From contig NZ_JARXHY010000010.1 of assembly GCF_031127815.1 (NCBI RefSeq), positions 1-64,000 of the forward strand: DNA of 64,000 nt, in the 5' to 3' direction. Shown here piece by piece: positions 8,981-17,633 of the stretch (positions within the stretch are counted from its first letter, which is position 1; every line of letters starts with the position of its first letter). The stretch comes from Pelagicoccus sp. SDUM812003. GTDB lineage: Bacteria; Verrucomicrobiota; Verrucomicrobiia; Opitutales; Opitutaceae. Under the pieces are notes generated by a model, which saw only the letters and a list, made by a program, of their open reading frames with translations, searched no databases and was not told the origin of the DNA. The position numbers and the translations under genes are program-made.

Positions 8981-10315
8981 TCAGTGCACGGTTTCGCCGC
9001 GGCCTTCCATCATCGCTTCCTCCTCCAGGCGCTCCTTTTGGGCGCGCCAGATGATGCGGGCCCCGGGCTTGAAGCGCACGTAGGCGTAGAACCATCGCAG
9101 CAGCACCAGCATGCGGTTGCGCATACCGACGAGCAGTACGAGGTGAACGGCGAGCCAGAGGAACCACGCGGAAAAACCGGCGAATTCCCGGCCTTTGATT
9201 TCCGCCACCGCCCGGCTTCGACCGATGGTGGCCATGTTGCCCTTGTCCTTGTATGCGAAGGCTGGCCGCTCCCCTTCTCCGGGTTGAGATTTCTGCTCAG
9301 CGGACGCGATCTCCCGGTTGATGATCTTGGCCACGTGCTGGGCCATCTGAGTCGCCGCGGGGGCCACGCCGGGTACCAGCGTTCCATTGGCATCCTTGAG
9401 CGAGACGATGTCTCCGATGGCGAACACGTTTCGATGGCCGGGCAGGCTGCAGTCGGGCTCCACTTCGAGACGACCGCCCTTGCCCTTGGGCACGTCGAGC
9501 TTCTGGGTGATCTTGTTGGCCGAAACGCCGGCCGTCCAAATGATGTTTTCCGCCTCGAGCTCGCGATCCTCGAGCACCACGCAGCGATCGCGAATGTCCT
9601 CCACCTTCTTGCCGGTGATGACCTCCACCCCCAACTCCTCGAGCTGCTTCCTGGCCTTGGCGGAAAGCCCCTCGGAGTAGGACGGCAATACGCGGTCCAC
9701 CGCGTCGATCAGCGTGATCTTCGCCTCCCGCGTGTCGATGTTGCGGAAGTCTCTCTGAAAATAGCGCTTGGCGAGGTCGGCGAGCGTGCCCGCCATCTCC
9801 ACGCCAGTCGGTCCGCCGCCGATCACCACGCTGTTGAGAAGACGTCGGCGCTCGCGCGAATTGCCCGGCAAGTTCTCGGCCACCTCGTAGGCTCCGAGCA
9901 CCTCGTTTCGGATGCGGTGAGCGTCGGCGAGCGTTTTCAAACCGGTCGCGTACTTCGCCCAATGGTCGTTGCCGAAGTAGTTGGTTTCCCCCCCGAGAGC
10001 CACGACCAGATAGTCGTAGCCGATTCGGTTGCGCGGAGTGACGACCTGCTTTCGCTCCAGATCGAAATCCAACACCTCCTCCATCAGCACCTCCACGTTC
10101 TGGTCCTTGGAAAAAATCGAGCGCAGCGGCTCCGCAATATCAGGAGCGGCTAAGCTTGCCGTGGCCACCTGATACAACAGCGGCTGAAACAGGTGGTGGT
10201 TGCGCTTGTCGATCAGCGTCACTCGAGCCCGCGAGGTGTCGATCCTGCGGACCAGTTCCAGACCGCCGAAGCCGCCTCCGAGCACTACGATGTTTGGTTT
10301 CGAATACTTCGTCAT
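8981..10315 (-). CDS. ndh: Type II NADH:quinone oxidoreductase (NDH-2)
   Basis: This 444-residue flavoprotein is predicted to oxidise NADH and reduce quinone at the inner membrane without pumping protons. An FAD-binding Rossmann motif is at the N-terminus (VVLGGGFGGLE) and a second, NADH-binding one lies near residue 163 (VVIGGGPTGVEMAGTLADL). Further conserved NDH-2 stretches are HHLFQPLLYQVAT, IIWTAGVSAN, FAIGDI and PGVAPAATQMAQHVA. The C-terminal hydrophobic/amphipathic segment (WFLWLAVHLVLLVGMRNR) is the usual membrane attachment. Length is normal for the family. The start at 10315 has a GGGAGGT site just upstream. It converges on the flagellin gene with a 66-base gap. The functional call is confident. 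Confidence 0.95.
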   Translation of the reverse strand: MTKYSKPNIVVLGGGFGGLELVRRIDTSRARVTLIDKRNHHLFQPLLYQVATASLAAPDIAEPLRSIFSKDQNVEVLMEEVLDFDLERKQVVTPRNRIGYDYLVVALGGETNYFGNDHWAKYATGLKTLADAHRIRNEVLGAYEVAENLPGNSRERRRLLNSVVIGGGPTGVEMAGTLADLAKRYFQRDFRNIDTREAKITLIDAVDRVLPSYSEGLSAKARKQLEELGVEVITGKKVEDIRDRCVVLEDRELEAENIIWTAGVSANKITQKLDVPKGKGGRLEVEPDCSLPGHRNVFAIGDIVSLKDANGTLVPGVAPAATQMAQHVAKIINREIASAEQKSQPGEGERPAFAYKDKGNMATIGRSRAVAEIKGREFAGFSAWFLWLAVHLVLLVGMRNRMLVLLRWFYAYVRFKPGARIIWRAQKERLEEEAMMEGRGETVH

Positions 10316-10499
10316 GATACCTCCCGTTAGACTCTACGCTCGAGAGCCGGCCCTGACTCTGCCGAATCCGCGCCAGACTTGAGCCCGATAGAAGGCGCAT
10401 CTCGCAAGTCACTCCGTTAGATAAACTAACAAATCTCCGACCGAGCTATCAAATCCCGGACAGGTTGACGGCTGTGCAAAGCCCACGACCCAAACGAAA

Positions 10500-10524
10500 G
10501 CAACGCTGCAGAATGCAGCGTTGC
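10500..10524 (-). terminator. Hairpin terminator after the MORN-like gene
   Basis: An 11-bp perfect stem (GCAACGCTGCA / TGCAGCGTTGC) with a 3-base loop lies 55 bases beyond the stop codon at 10580. On the minus strand it is followed by CTTTCGTTTG, a moderately T-rich tail. Confidence 0.65.
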
Positions 10525-10579
10525 CGGAAAGCCTGACCGCTAGCGCGGAGGCGAAAATTTCAGGCTCCAAGGCCGCGAC

Positions 10580-11575
10580 TCAACTACGACAGCAAGCGTC
10601 CCCTCCCTCGCATCCGTCGCAGGGACCTTCGGAGCACCCGCCGCAGCAGGATTCGCGAATCACTCGAGCTCGCTCGAAGGTCGCGATCCTGGTTTCCGAG
10701 AGCTCGAATCGATAGGTTCGAGCGGCTTCCACCACAATGCGCTCGCTCTCGAAATCGATTCTCATGGGCACGGTCCGGGTATCGGTCACGTCGATATAGC
10801 TCGCGGCTTCCAAAGGCTCGATGGTCATCTCGCCCACCGCCTCCGGCAGCCGAACCCGCAGACCCGTGTGGATGGTCTTGAGCGAACGCAAGGAGCCATC
10901 CTCCGCAAACTGCACCGAGTTCTGATCCGCGTTCATGCCCAGCATCTCCTCGTCGTAGGCCTTGATCAAGCCGATGGGCGTGGCGAGCTCGATGGGCCGC
11001 GCCGGCTCCACGGAGCGCAGAGCCCCACTTTCGAACAGCGAAAAACCCGTGCGAGCGTCCATGGCTCCAGCAGGAGTGTCGATGGTGATGCGCTGGCCCG
11101 GCCACAAGGTCACGCTCTTGAGAGCCCCGCTGCGATAGAACGCCAGGCTGATGATCTTGGCCCTGAATTTTCCGACCGGCAAATCGAAGTCCAGAGTCTC
11201 CGCCAAAGCCCCCTCCTGCTGCTCCGACCAATAGCCGTCGATCTGGCCGTTGAGCGGAAACAGACGGTTGATCGACCCATCGTCGTAGAAGGTGACCAGC
11301 TCCGCCTTGAAGGTGCCGAGCGGGGTCGCCAGCGGCATGGCTTCCTGCAAAGCGGCGCTCTTGATCGCCCCATTGCGATAGAAGTCCAGCGAGCTGCGAT
11401 ACTTCTTCTGCCGCTGCCCCAGCTCCGCAGCCCGGTACTGAGGAATCAGTTCGCCCGCCGCCGACTGAATCCGATTTTCCTTGTTGAGAATGCACGACTT
11501 CAATGAACCGTCCCCATAGGCCATAAAATTCGCGATCCCCGACAGCGTGCCAAAACTCGTTTCTAAGGTTTCCAT
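10580..11575 (-). CDS. Conserved protein of unknown function with MORN-like repeats and a Cys-rich tail
   Basis: I recognise this 331-residue protein as a type found as an uncharacterised family in several bacteria, but no function is known to me. It contains at least six spaced repeats of the form 'F/Y..G.(I/L)(K/R)S' (YGDGSLKS, YRNGAIKS, YDDGSINR, YRSGALKS, FESGALRS, FAEDGSLRS), reminiscent of MORN/YwqK-type beta-hairpin repeats. They alternate with 'TP.G' turns. The C-terminus is strikingly cysteine-rich: seven Cys occur in the last 22 residues, in a CCGGC...CDGC...CC pattern that suggests metal binding. There is no signal peptide, so it is probably cytoplasmic. It is flanked by its own terminator on one side and a palindrome upstream, so it is probably monocistronic. 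Confidence 0.8.
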   Translation of the reverse strand: METLETSFGTLSGIANFMAYGDGSLKSCILNKENRIQSAAGELIPQYRAAELGQRQKKYRSSLDFYRNGAIKSAALQEAMPLATPLGTFKAELVTFYDDGSINRLFPLNGQIDGYWSEQQEGALAETLDFDLPVGKFRAKIISLAFYRSGALKSVTLWPGQRITIDTPAGAMDARTGFSLFESGALRSVEPARPIELATPIGLIKAYDEEMLGMNADQNSVQFAEDGSLRSLKTIHTGLRVRLPEAVGEMTIEPLEAASYIDVTDTRTVPMRIDFESERIVVEAARTYRFELSETRIATFERARVIRESCCGGCSEGPCDGCEGGDACCRS

Positions 11576-11673
11576 AATGCCAGCGGCATTTGCATAAAGC
11601 GGACCGGGGCGGGCGAAGCGTCACTTTTGAACGCAACTATGAGAGCAGGCTACTGCAGGGTAGCGCCAAAACT

Positions 11674-11689
11674 AATACAAAAGTGTATT
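11674..11689. promoter_or_regulatory. AT-rich palindrome upstream of the MORN-like gene
   Basis: A perfect inverted repeat AATACA-(AAAG)-TGTATT sits about 100 bases upstream of the start at 11575, within an AT-rich stretch. It could be an operator, or the weak end of the gene that stops at 11709 on the same strand. No known regulator motif was recognised. Confidence 0.3.
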
Positions 11690-11708
11690 TTATTTGCCGA
11701 TTTTGGGG

Positions 11709-12308
11709 TTAGCCCTGAGAGGCTTCGCTAAGCCGCTCCGGCAGGAGAGCGTTTTTGATCGCCTGGCACTCCTCGCGTTCGCCAAGCCAGATGCGCGTGT
11801 AGAACTCGCCGAAGCCGGGCTGGCTGATAGCGATCAGCTCCTTCCCGTTGAAGGACAGCGTCAGCCGCTCGTCTGGGATGATGTCCAAGCGGTAGCGGTC
11901 GCCCTTGCTCACGTCGAGGTAGCTTGCGTTGATCCGATCCAGGGACTCCGCGAAGCGCGCCATCTCCTGCTCGCTGGCTTCCTTCGCCAGGGCTTTGTTT
12001 CCTTCCGCCACCAGCTGCTCCGCTGAAAAACCGCGATAGTAGTCGAAACGCAAGGCATAGGGTCGACCGTCGAAGCGAGCCTGCGCCGCGTCATCGGTTT
12101 CCCAATACAGCGAAATGCTGAACAGCTTGATGAAACCGAGGAAACGGTAGGTGTAGCGACCGCTGAGAGCCTGATCCTGCCCGCTTCCTTCCCCGGCCAA
12201 CAAAGCCCCGAAACCGATAACGAACAGCAGCCCGAGCACGCCCCAAGGGCGCCTGGCTCGCGCGGCCGGCCGCATGGTGAGAATCGTTTCCGTCGGTTTC
12301 TGTTTCAT
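11709..12308 (-). CDS. Chalcone-isomerase-like domain protein, probably exported
   Basis: The protein (199 residues from the chosen start) resembles the bacterial chalcone isomerase-like family. It has 'YRFLGFIKLFSISLYWE' near the start of the domain, 'ALRFDYYRGFSAEQLVAEG' in the middle and 'FYTRIWLGE' near the end. Bacterial members are small exported proteins usually not shown to be enzymes, so no flavonoid chemistry is implied. An N-terminal hydrophobic stretch (WGVLGLLFVIGFGALLAG) serves as signal or anchor. The ATG at 12308 is preferred over one 27 bases upstream because GGGAGG lies 8 bases before it. It lies 95 bases downstream of the response regulator gene and may be co-transcribed with that two-component pair. 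Confidence 0.75.
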   Translation of the reverse strand: MKQKPTETILTMRPAARARRPWGVLGLLFVIGFGALLAGEGSGQDQALSGRYTYRFLGFIKLFSISLYWETDDAAQARFDGRPYALRFDYYRGFSAEQLVAEGNKALAKEASEQEMARFAESLDRINASYLDVSKGDRYRLDIIPDERLTLSFNGKELIAISQPGFGEFYTRIWLGEREECQAIKNALLPERLSEASQG

Positions 12309-12403
12309 CGCTAGACCCTCCCATCGGCATCGCATACCGCAGGGCTTGGAGAGCTAACGATGCTTGACCCGGTTCGTATTCAACAAAACGCTGGCGTCGA
12401 CCG

Positions 12404-13057
12404 CTATTCGCCACCGCCGGGCACGCCCTGTCGCAGCTTCATGGCGGCTTCGGTGCGGGTGCGCACGTGCAGTTTGCGATAGCAGTTTCTCAGATGCCAG
12501 TGCACCGTTTCGGAGGTAACGCAGAGCTTGGCCGCGATTTCCTTGTTGGTGAAGCCCTTCGCCACGTGCTCCAAAACCTCGCGTTCCCGAGCGGAAAGGC
12601 TATCGACGTCGCTCGCCACCTGAGCCTCCTGACGAAAGTAGGAGATGACCTTGCGGGCGATGCCCACCGACATCGGCACCCCGCCGCGGTAGGCGTCGCG
12701 GATGGCTGCCTTCACCTGATCGGGCGACGAGCGTTTGAGCAAATAGCCGCAGGCCCCTGCCCGCAAGGCTCCAAAGATAAGGTCCGGATCCTGATAGACG
12801 GTGATCATCACGATCTCGATCTCCGGCTCCACTTCCTTCAGCCGAGTGGCGCATTCGATGCCGGTCATATGCGGCATCATGATATCCATCAGCACCACGT
12901 CCGGCTTGACCTTGGGCAGTTTGCGCAGGGCTTCCTCGCCACTGGAGCAGGTGAGGATGCACTCCATGCTCGGCTCGAGGTTGATGATCGCTTCAAAGGT
13001 TTCGCGCGTGGTGTCTTGATCTTCAACGATCGCTATTCGGATGGGGCCTTCGCTCAT
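12404..13057 (-). CDS. LuxR/NarL-type response regulator
   Basis: This 217-residue transcription factor has an N-terminal receiver domain (VEDQDTTRE acidic pocket, phospho-acceptor Asp58 in VVLMDIMMP) and a C-terminal LuxR-type helix-turn-helix (LSAREREVLEHVAKGFTNKEIA, then TSETVHWHLRNCYRKL). Its start overlaps the stop of the sensor kinase gene by 4 bases (ATGA arrangement), so the two are translationally coupled and form a cognate pair. Targets are unknown. The adjacent glucan cluster is a plausible regulon by proximity only. Confidence 0.93.
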   Translation of the reverse strand: MSEGPIRIAIVEDQDTTRETFEAIINLEPSMECILTCSSGEEALRKLPKVKPDVVLMDIMMPHMTGIECATRLKEVEPEIEIVMITVYQDPDLIFGALRAGACGYLLKRSSPDQVKAAIRDAYRGGVPMSVGIARKVISYFRQEAQVASDVDSLSAREREVLEHVAKGFTNKEIAAKLCVTSETVHWHLRNCYRKLHVRTRTEAAMKLRQGVPGGGE

Positions 13058-16000
13058 TGCAGGGGGAGTTTAAGAGTCACAACAGTTCCCGAAGGATCGC
13101 CACGCCGCAAAGCGACGCTCCCTCCGAGTTGAGAAAGTCGTTCGCGGATGCTGTCCAAACCATCGTGTCCAGGGTCTGTAGCTTCAGTTTGGATACCGCA
13201 TCCGTTGTCGCAAACGGAAAGCTCCAGCTCGCGATCCTTCGCCCCGATCCGGATCACCACTTCGCTGGCGTGGGCGTGGCGGGCCACGTTGGTCAAAGCC
13301 TCCTTGTAACATAGAAACAAGGTGTGGCGCACGCGAGAGGTCAGCGGCTCCTCCGGAAGGTTCTCGTCCACATCGAAACGGCAACGCACATCCGCCAGCT
13401 CCAAAAACTGCTGGGCGTAGGAGGTGTAGTAGCTGACGAATGAAGAAATCGAGTCGTAGCGCGGGTTCACCGCCCAGACGATTTCATCGAGCGACATCAC
13501 CAAATGCCTCACCTTGTCTGAAAGCCGCGAGAGGTGATCCTCTCGTTTTTCGACCGGCAAGCGTTGCGCCGCCGCCAGCGTGCCCAATAGTCCGACCTCC
13601 GTCAGCCCTGCTCCCAATTCATCGTGCAAGTCGTAGGCCAGTCGCGAGCGCTCCCGATTCAGGGCCTCCTCCTGCTCGGCATGGTGGCGCTCCTCCAATG
13701 CCGCTTCCAGCTGACGGCCTCGGATGGCCACCTGACGCTGCAGAGCCTTGATCCAGAGCAAGGCCAGCAGAAGCACCACGCTCAAGGCTCCGATAAGCGT
13801 CAGCAAGCGCGGCATCGTCCACCACGGGGGCGTCTGAAGCACGAGCGCATCCGTGGCCGCCCCGAGCAGCAGCTCGAAGCTCTCGATCGGTTCATTGAGT
13901 GCCCGATTGCCACCGACCCCCAAGTAAACCCCTGTCAGTAGTAGGCGACTTCCAACTTCAAACGGCCTCAGCGAGTCAGGCGATGCGCTAACGCTCGCGG
14001 AAAACACGTCGCCCTGCCCTCGCAGCTGCAGCGTTTGACGACCGTTCTGATATCCGACGCCGATCAAGTCCGCTTCGACCTTCACCCACGTGGAATCCAA
14101 ATCCTCGTCCAACCAGCGACCCGAATCCAGCTCGACCGCCGTCGGCAGCACCGCCCGTCCCACCTGCCGAGCCAGCGCGTGGGCGAATCTCGGAGCCGGG
14201 CTATCGAATTCAGGAAAACCGACCACCTCAACTAAGCTTCCCCTTTGGAAGACGCTCTCCTCATCCAACAGACTGACCCGCACCCCGAGGCCATCATCCA
14301 TCAGAAACAGGACCCCCGGTTCGCTATACAAAACCTGCCCCACCAAACTTACCCGCTGAAACAGCCCTCCGTTGGGATCGAAACGCAAGAGCTCGGAAGC
14401 TCGCTTGCGAGGGGCCTCATAGAGGTCCTTGGGAGCGGGATGAACCAGACTGATCTCCGCGGAGTTGAGTTCGATTTTCCCCACCTCAACTCGCCTGCTC
14501 TCCACATCCCAGAAGGCCCGCAAACAGCCACGGAGCCGCACCATGGCATTGAGCCAAAGCGGATCGGGCTCCCCCTCCAGTCCGATAACCAGCGCGCCGG
14601 CTCGCGAACGGAGCGTCATCGAGCGCTCATCGAGCGAAAGCACGTAGCCTTCGATCTCCACGTATTGACTGTGCAAGCTACCGTTGATCAGTTCCTCCCG
14701 TGTGGCCTCGATCGGATCCGGCATCACGCCCGCGCCTAGCCGTCTCATGGCAGTCGCGTTGACGATCGGCGAAAACTCCCCCGCTTCCACCACGCCGTCG
14801 ACCTCCACGAGATCGCCCAATTCGATGTCGTCGGGCCGCAATTGATTCAGATCGACGAACATCGCTCGCTCCTGGTCTTGAATCACTACAGCGTATCCTC
14901 CGGGTATCGGATTTATGACTACACCTCGAAGCGTTACCTCGTATCCAGATTCCAACGTCTCCTTGTCCATACGCTCGATCTGGGCAATCGGCGTAATCCC
15001 TTCCGGAGAGCCCGTTGCCCCAAGGACCTCGATCTGAGAAGCGTTCTGGACAAGCACGCTTGCTGCCACCCGCTCTCCGCTCATAGCGATGCCCGGCGCG
15101 AGTACGCCCCGGGCCCGGACCTTGCGACCGATCAGCTCCTCTGCAGGAAGCTCCGACCAGTCCGCGACGTCCACCCGAGCCTGACCGAGTACCGACGCTA
15201 AAATCAGAAATCCGCTGTTCGCGTTCTGTTTGCTCAAACGCAGTACGCTTCCCTCCACCTCAGCCAAAGTCATGCCTTGATCGTCCTCGAGGACTTGCCC
15301 CGCCATCAGTTGAGGAAGCGTTCGATGCTCAAACCCAGCTCCGTCCTCCACCGAAACGGTCAACGAAGCGGGTCCCAAAAACAAGCGGCTTCCATCGTCG
15401 GACAAAAGAAAGAAATCATAGTCGCCCACCCGATCGATGGTCAGATACCCTTCGAAGGACATCCCCACGAACTCCTGTCGTTGACTTTTCGATACATCGA
15501 AATCTTCGACCCATCCGTTCTCATCGGGCACGAGGCTGCCCATGCTCGCCGGCAAGCTCCACCACTCCCTAAAGTAGGATCGATACCGAAGCCCAGAAAC
15601 CTCCTCGCCATCTGCCCCAACCGCACTGAGCCAGTTCGCGGGAATCGACTGGCGAGGCAACTCCGGCCCCTGAATCTCCACGGAAAGCCCCGGTTCCCCG
15701 ATAGCATTGAACCATTCAACGCGGATCGGATGGACTCCGGCTTCGAGGGCGAGAGTCGCCGTTTGCTCAACCTCGCCGTGGAGTCCATCGTTGTCGACCA
15801 ACGCGAGCCGAGTCAATTCGTAACGTCCTCCGTGGTCGATCAACACTCCCGTACCCTCAATTTCGATACGGTCTCCCAGATCGATTTCCTCCCCACCCCA
15901 ATCCAAGGAGAGTTCCACCGCCTCTTCCTCGTCCCCCAGCACCAAGCGTCCCGATTGGGCGTCCACGAATAACACCGTGCCCTCTAGGTCGAACGCGTGC

Positions 16001-16140
16001 CTTTGCGCTTCCGGACGGGCAAGCTGCTTGAGTTGTTCCAACGATTCAACCCTCGCAGCGAAACACTCGAGGGCAAGAGCTCCCGCAAACAATGCGAACA
16101 TCGCTGTCAAAACGAAGCGAAGTGAACGGGAGCGGAGCAT
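13054..16140 (-). CDS. Sensor histidine kinase (HisKA_3 type) with PA14-like and OB-fold-like exported region
   Basis: I chose the ATG at 16140 (1028 residues) because it begins a clean signal peptide (MLRSRSLRFVLTAMFALFAG...); in-frame GTG and ATG codons further upstream would bury it. The exported part of about 770 residues contains a PA14-type half ('HPIRVEWFNAIGEPGLSVEI'), then a second PA14-like unit ending in 'GDYDFFLLSDDGSRLFLG'. It continues with several beta-rich 'L.G.V......VLQD' segments resembling OB-fold nucleic-acid or sugar-binding modules. A transmembrane helix lies near residues 778-800, followed by a coiled coil. The kinase core has phospho-acceptor His in YDLHDELG (about 837) and an ATPase domain with CDNGCGI. 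PA14 domains often bind glycans, so the input could be a carbohydrate (inference). It is coupled to the response regulator and lies 138 bases downstream of the GH71/99 gene, same strand. Confidence 0.9.
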   Translation of the reverse strand: MLRSRSLRFVLTAMFALFAGALALECFAARVESLEQLKQLARPEAQRHAFDLEGTVLFVDAQSGRLVLGDEEEAVELSLDWGGEEIDLGDRIEIEGTGVLIDHGGRYELTRLALVDNDGLHGEVEQTATLALEAGVHPIRVEWFNAIGEPGLSVEIQGPELPRQSIPANWLSAVGADGEEVSGLRYRSYFREWWSLPASMGSLVPDENGWVEDFDVSKSQRQEFVGMSFEGYLTIDRVGDYDFFLLSDDGSRLFLGPASLTVSVEDGAGFEHRTLPQLMAGQVLEDDQGMTLAEVEGSVLRLSKQNANSGFLILASVLGQARVDVADWSELPAEELIGRKVRARGVLAPGIAMSGERVAASVLVQNASQIEVLGATGSPEGITPIAQIERMDKETLESGYEVTLRGVVINPIPGGYAVVIQDQERAMFVDLNQLRPDDIELGDLVEVDGVVEAGEFSPIVNATAMRRLGAGVMPDPIEATREELINGSLHSQYVEIEGYVLSLDERSMTLRSRAGALVIGLEGEPDPLWLNAMVRLRGCLRAFWDVESRRVEVGKIELNSAEISLVHPAPKDLYEAPRKRASELLRFDPNGGLFQRVSLVGQVLYSEPGVLFLMDDGLGVRVSLLDEESVFQRGSLVEVVGFPEFDSPAPRFAHALARQVGRAVLPTAVELDSGRWLDEDLDSTWVKVEADLIGVGYQNGRQTLQLRGQGDVFSASVSASPDSLRPFEVGSRLLLTGVYLGVGGNRALNEPIESFELLLGAATDALVLQTPPWWTMPRLLTLIGALSVVLLLALLWIKALQRQVAIRGRQLEAALEERHHAEQEEALNRERSRLAYDLHDELGAGLTEVGLLGTLAAAQRLPVEKREDHLSRLSDKVRHLVMSLDEIVWAVNPRYDSISSFVSYYTSYAQQFLELADVRCRFDVDENLPEEPLTSRVRHTLFLCYKEALTNVARHAHASEVVIRIGAKDRELELSVCDNGCGIQTEATDPGHDGLDSIRERLSQLGGSVALRRGDPSGTVVTLKLPLQ

Positions 16141-16278
16141 GAAGGTTGCGAACTCTGGGAGCACTCTTAGCAAGGGGGGGTAAACGAAGGGTGAAACGGG
16201 GTAATTACGAGAAACGATCATCACCCCAAAGGCCACGCCTGTCGAAGAAAATGAGCCTGAAATCCGTTCGGGAGCGCA

Positions 16279-17475
16279 CTATTTCTGGGAGAGCGCCTCC
16301 CGATCCAGAACCTCGCGAGCGCGTCGGAGGTCGCCGCGAGCCAGGGCGATAGAGGCCTCCTCCAATCGGTCCGTATTCGCCCCTTCACGACGCAACTGGA
16401 GCAGTTTATAAGGCAACCTCAAATCGGCCGATCGAATCAGAGCGGCTCCAGCATCCTGCCCCTTGAGTCGTTTCTGCAGGTACTCCAAGTCGCGGTATCC
16501 AAACTCGACGCTTGGTTCGATCGCAGTGCCTTCTCCCCAATCATTCCAAGTCACGAGCTGGATAATAGGAGCCTGGCTATCCAGAGCCAGGTCCAGTGTT
16601 TGGCGAAAGGTTCGCCCATTGTCGTCCGGAATGCTCCCCCAACTCCTGCCCACGCCCGCTTGCTCGTAAAAGTCCACGAAGCGTGGAAAGGCAGCGGGGA
16701 TGCTGTGGGGCCATTGCTGGGACTCCGCTTGAAATCGCTCGACATAGGCGATGCCCTCTGAGGGAATCGGCCAATCGAACGCCCCTATCGCCGCGGTACG
16801 TTTGTGATGCTCGCTGAAGTAAGCGACCGGCATCGCCAGCTTCTGCAAACTGGAGCTCCACTCCGAATCGCTCAGACCATCGAGCCCGAAGGAAAGCAAA
16901 ACCGGAGCTCCATCGAGGTCCAAGTAGCTTTCCTTGGAAAACCAGTTTCGCGCGAGCCACTCGATCTCGGAAACGGCGTGGGAAACTCGCTCCGTTTCAT
17001 CGAGCAAGTCCTCGTCAACCAGAGCGGAAATGGTCTGATCCTCGTAGCAAATAGCAAAGGTCATGCCCAGTCTCTCCACCTGACGCACGAGCTCCACGCT
17101 GGCCCGATGGAGCTGGGGATAGTCTCGAAAATCTGATAGACCATACCAGTCTATGATCACCCCATCGACGCCAGCTAGCTTCATCAGAAGTAGGTGATAT
17201 TCCAATACATGCTCATCGGAGGAATCATAAGGTCCAATCAAGGGCCGAAAGTGAGACGCGAGCTCGTAGCGTCCGTCCTCCAGTCGATCAGGATTTTGAG
17301 AATTCATCGTCCAGTGCCAGCCCCAATATCCGCTCACCGGCTCGCTTTGATACCAAGGCATATAATGAGCTAGCACTTGCCTATCATTTCTCTCACCAGC
17401 GCAGCAAGCGCCTATCGCCAGCCAACAAAAGACCCCGACAACCAGAGCTCTCAATTTACACTTTTTCGTATTCAC
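16279..17475 (-). CDS. Secreted GH71/GH99-type glycoside hydrolase
   Basis: This 398-residue protein has a signal peptide (MNTKKCKLRALVVGVFCWLAIGACCAG; the Cys pair might also give a lipoprotein). The catalytic domain matches the bacterial GH71/GH99-like group: AHYMPWYQSE, WGWHWTMN, GVDGVIIDWYG and the strongly conserved C-terminal WNDWGEGTAIEPS. GH71 enzymes are alpha-1,3-glucanases and GH99 enzymes are endo-alpha-mannosidases or mannanases. The neighbouring GH87 and GH65 genes favour an alpha-1,3-glucan substrate, which is inference. The start is a GTG at 17475 with no clear ribosome binding site, only about 30 bases after a strong hairpin. It is the last gene of the predicted glucan cluster. 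Confidence 0.85.
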   Translation of the reverse strand: MNTKKCKLRALVVGVFCWLAIGACCAGERNDRQVLAHYMPWYQSEPVSGYWGWHWTMNSQNPDRLEDGRYELASHFRPLIGPYDSSDEHVLEYHLLLMKLAGVDGVIIDWYGLSDFRDYPQLHRASVELVRQVERLGMTFAICYEDQTISALVDEDLLDETERVSHAVSEIEWLARNWFSKESYLDLDGAPVLLSFGLDGLSDSEWSSSLQKLAMPVAYFSEHHKRTAAIGAFDWPIPSEGIAYVERFQAESQQWPHSIPAAFPRFVDFYEQAGVGRSWGSIPDDNGRTFRQTLDLALDSQAPIIQLVTWNDWGEGTAIEPSVEFGYRDLEYLQKRLKGQDAGAALIRSADLRLPYKLLQLRREGANTDRLEEASIALARGDLRRAREVLDREALSQK

Positions 17476-17505
17476 TTTTATATCACGTTCTCACTTCAAC
17501 AAAAG

Positions 17506-17536
17506 AACTCGACGCGCTGTTTAGGCGCGTCGAGTT
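17506..17536 (-). terminator. Strong hairpin between GH87 and GH71/99 genes
   Basis: A perfect 12-bp stem (AACTCGACGCGC / GCGCGTCGAGTT) with a 7-base loop is followed on the minus strand by CTTTTGTTG. It looks like an intrinsic terminator for the operon ending at 17634. The GH71/99 start codon is only about 30 bases further on, leaving no room for a promoter in between. It may therefore act as a partial terminator or mRNA-stabilising hairpin. Confidence 0.7.
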
Positions 17537-17633
17537 CACGACTACAGACCACGGTCCCCCACCCAGAGGAACTGCGGCTTATGCCTTTGATTCGGGGTCC
17601 AAGAAATTCGCTCCATCGATCGCTTCGCGCCCA

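Noticed and set aside
8984-10153. 389-codon plus-strand frame antisense to ndh
   Set aside because: It lies wholly inside the NADH dehydrogenase gene, whose FAD and NADH motifs are clear. The His/Leu-rich antisense product has no domain.
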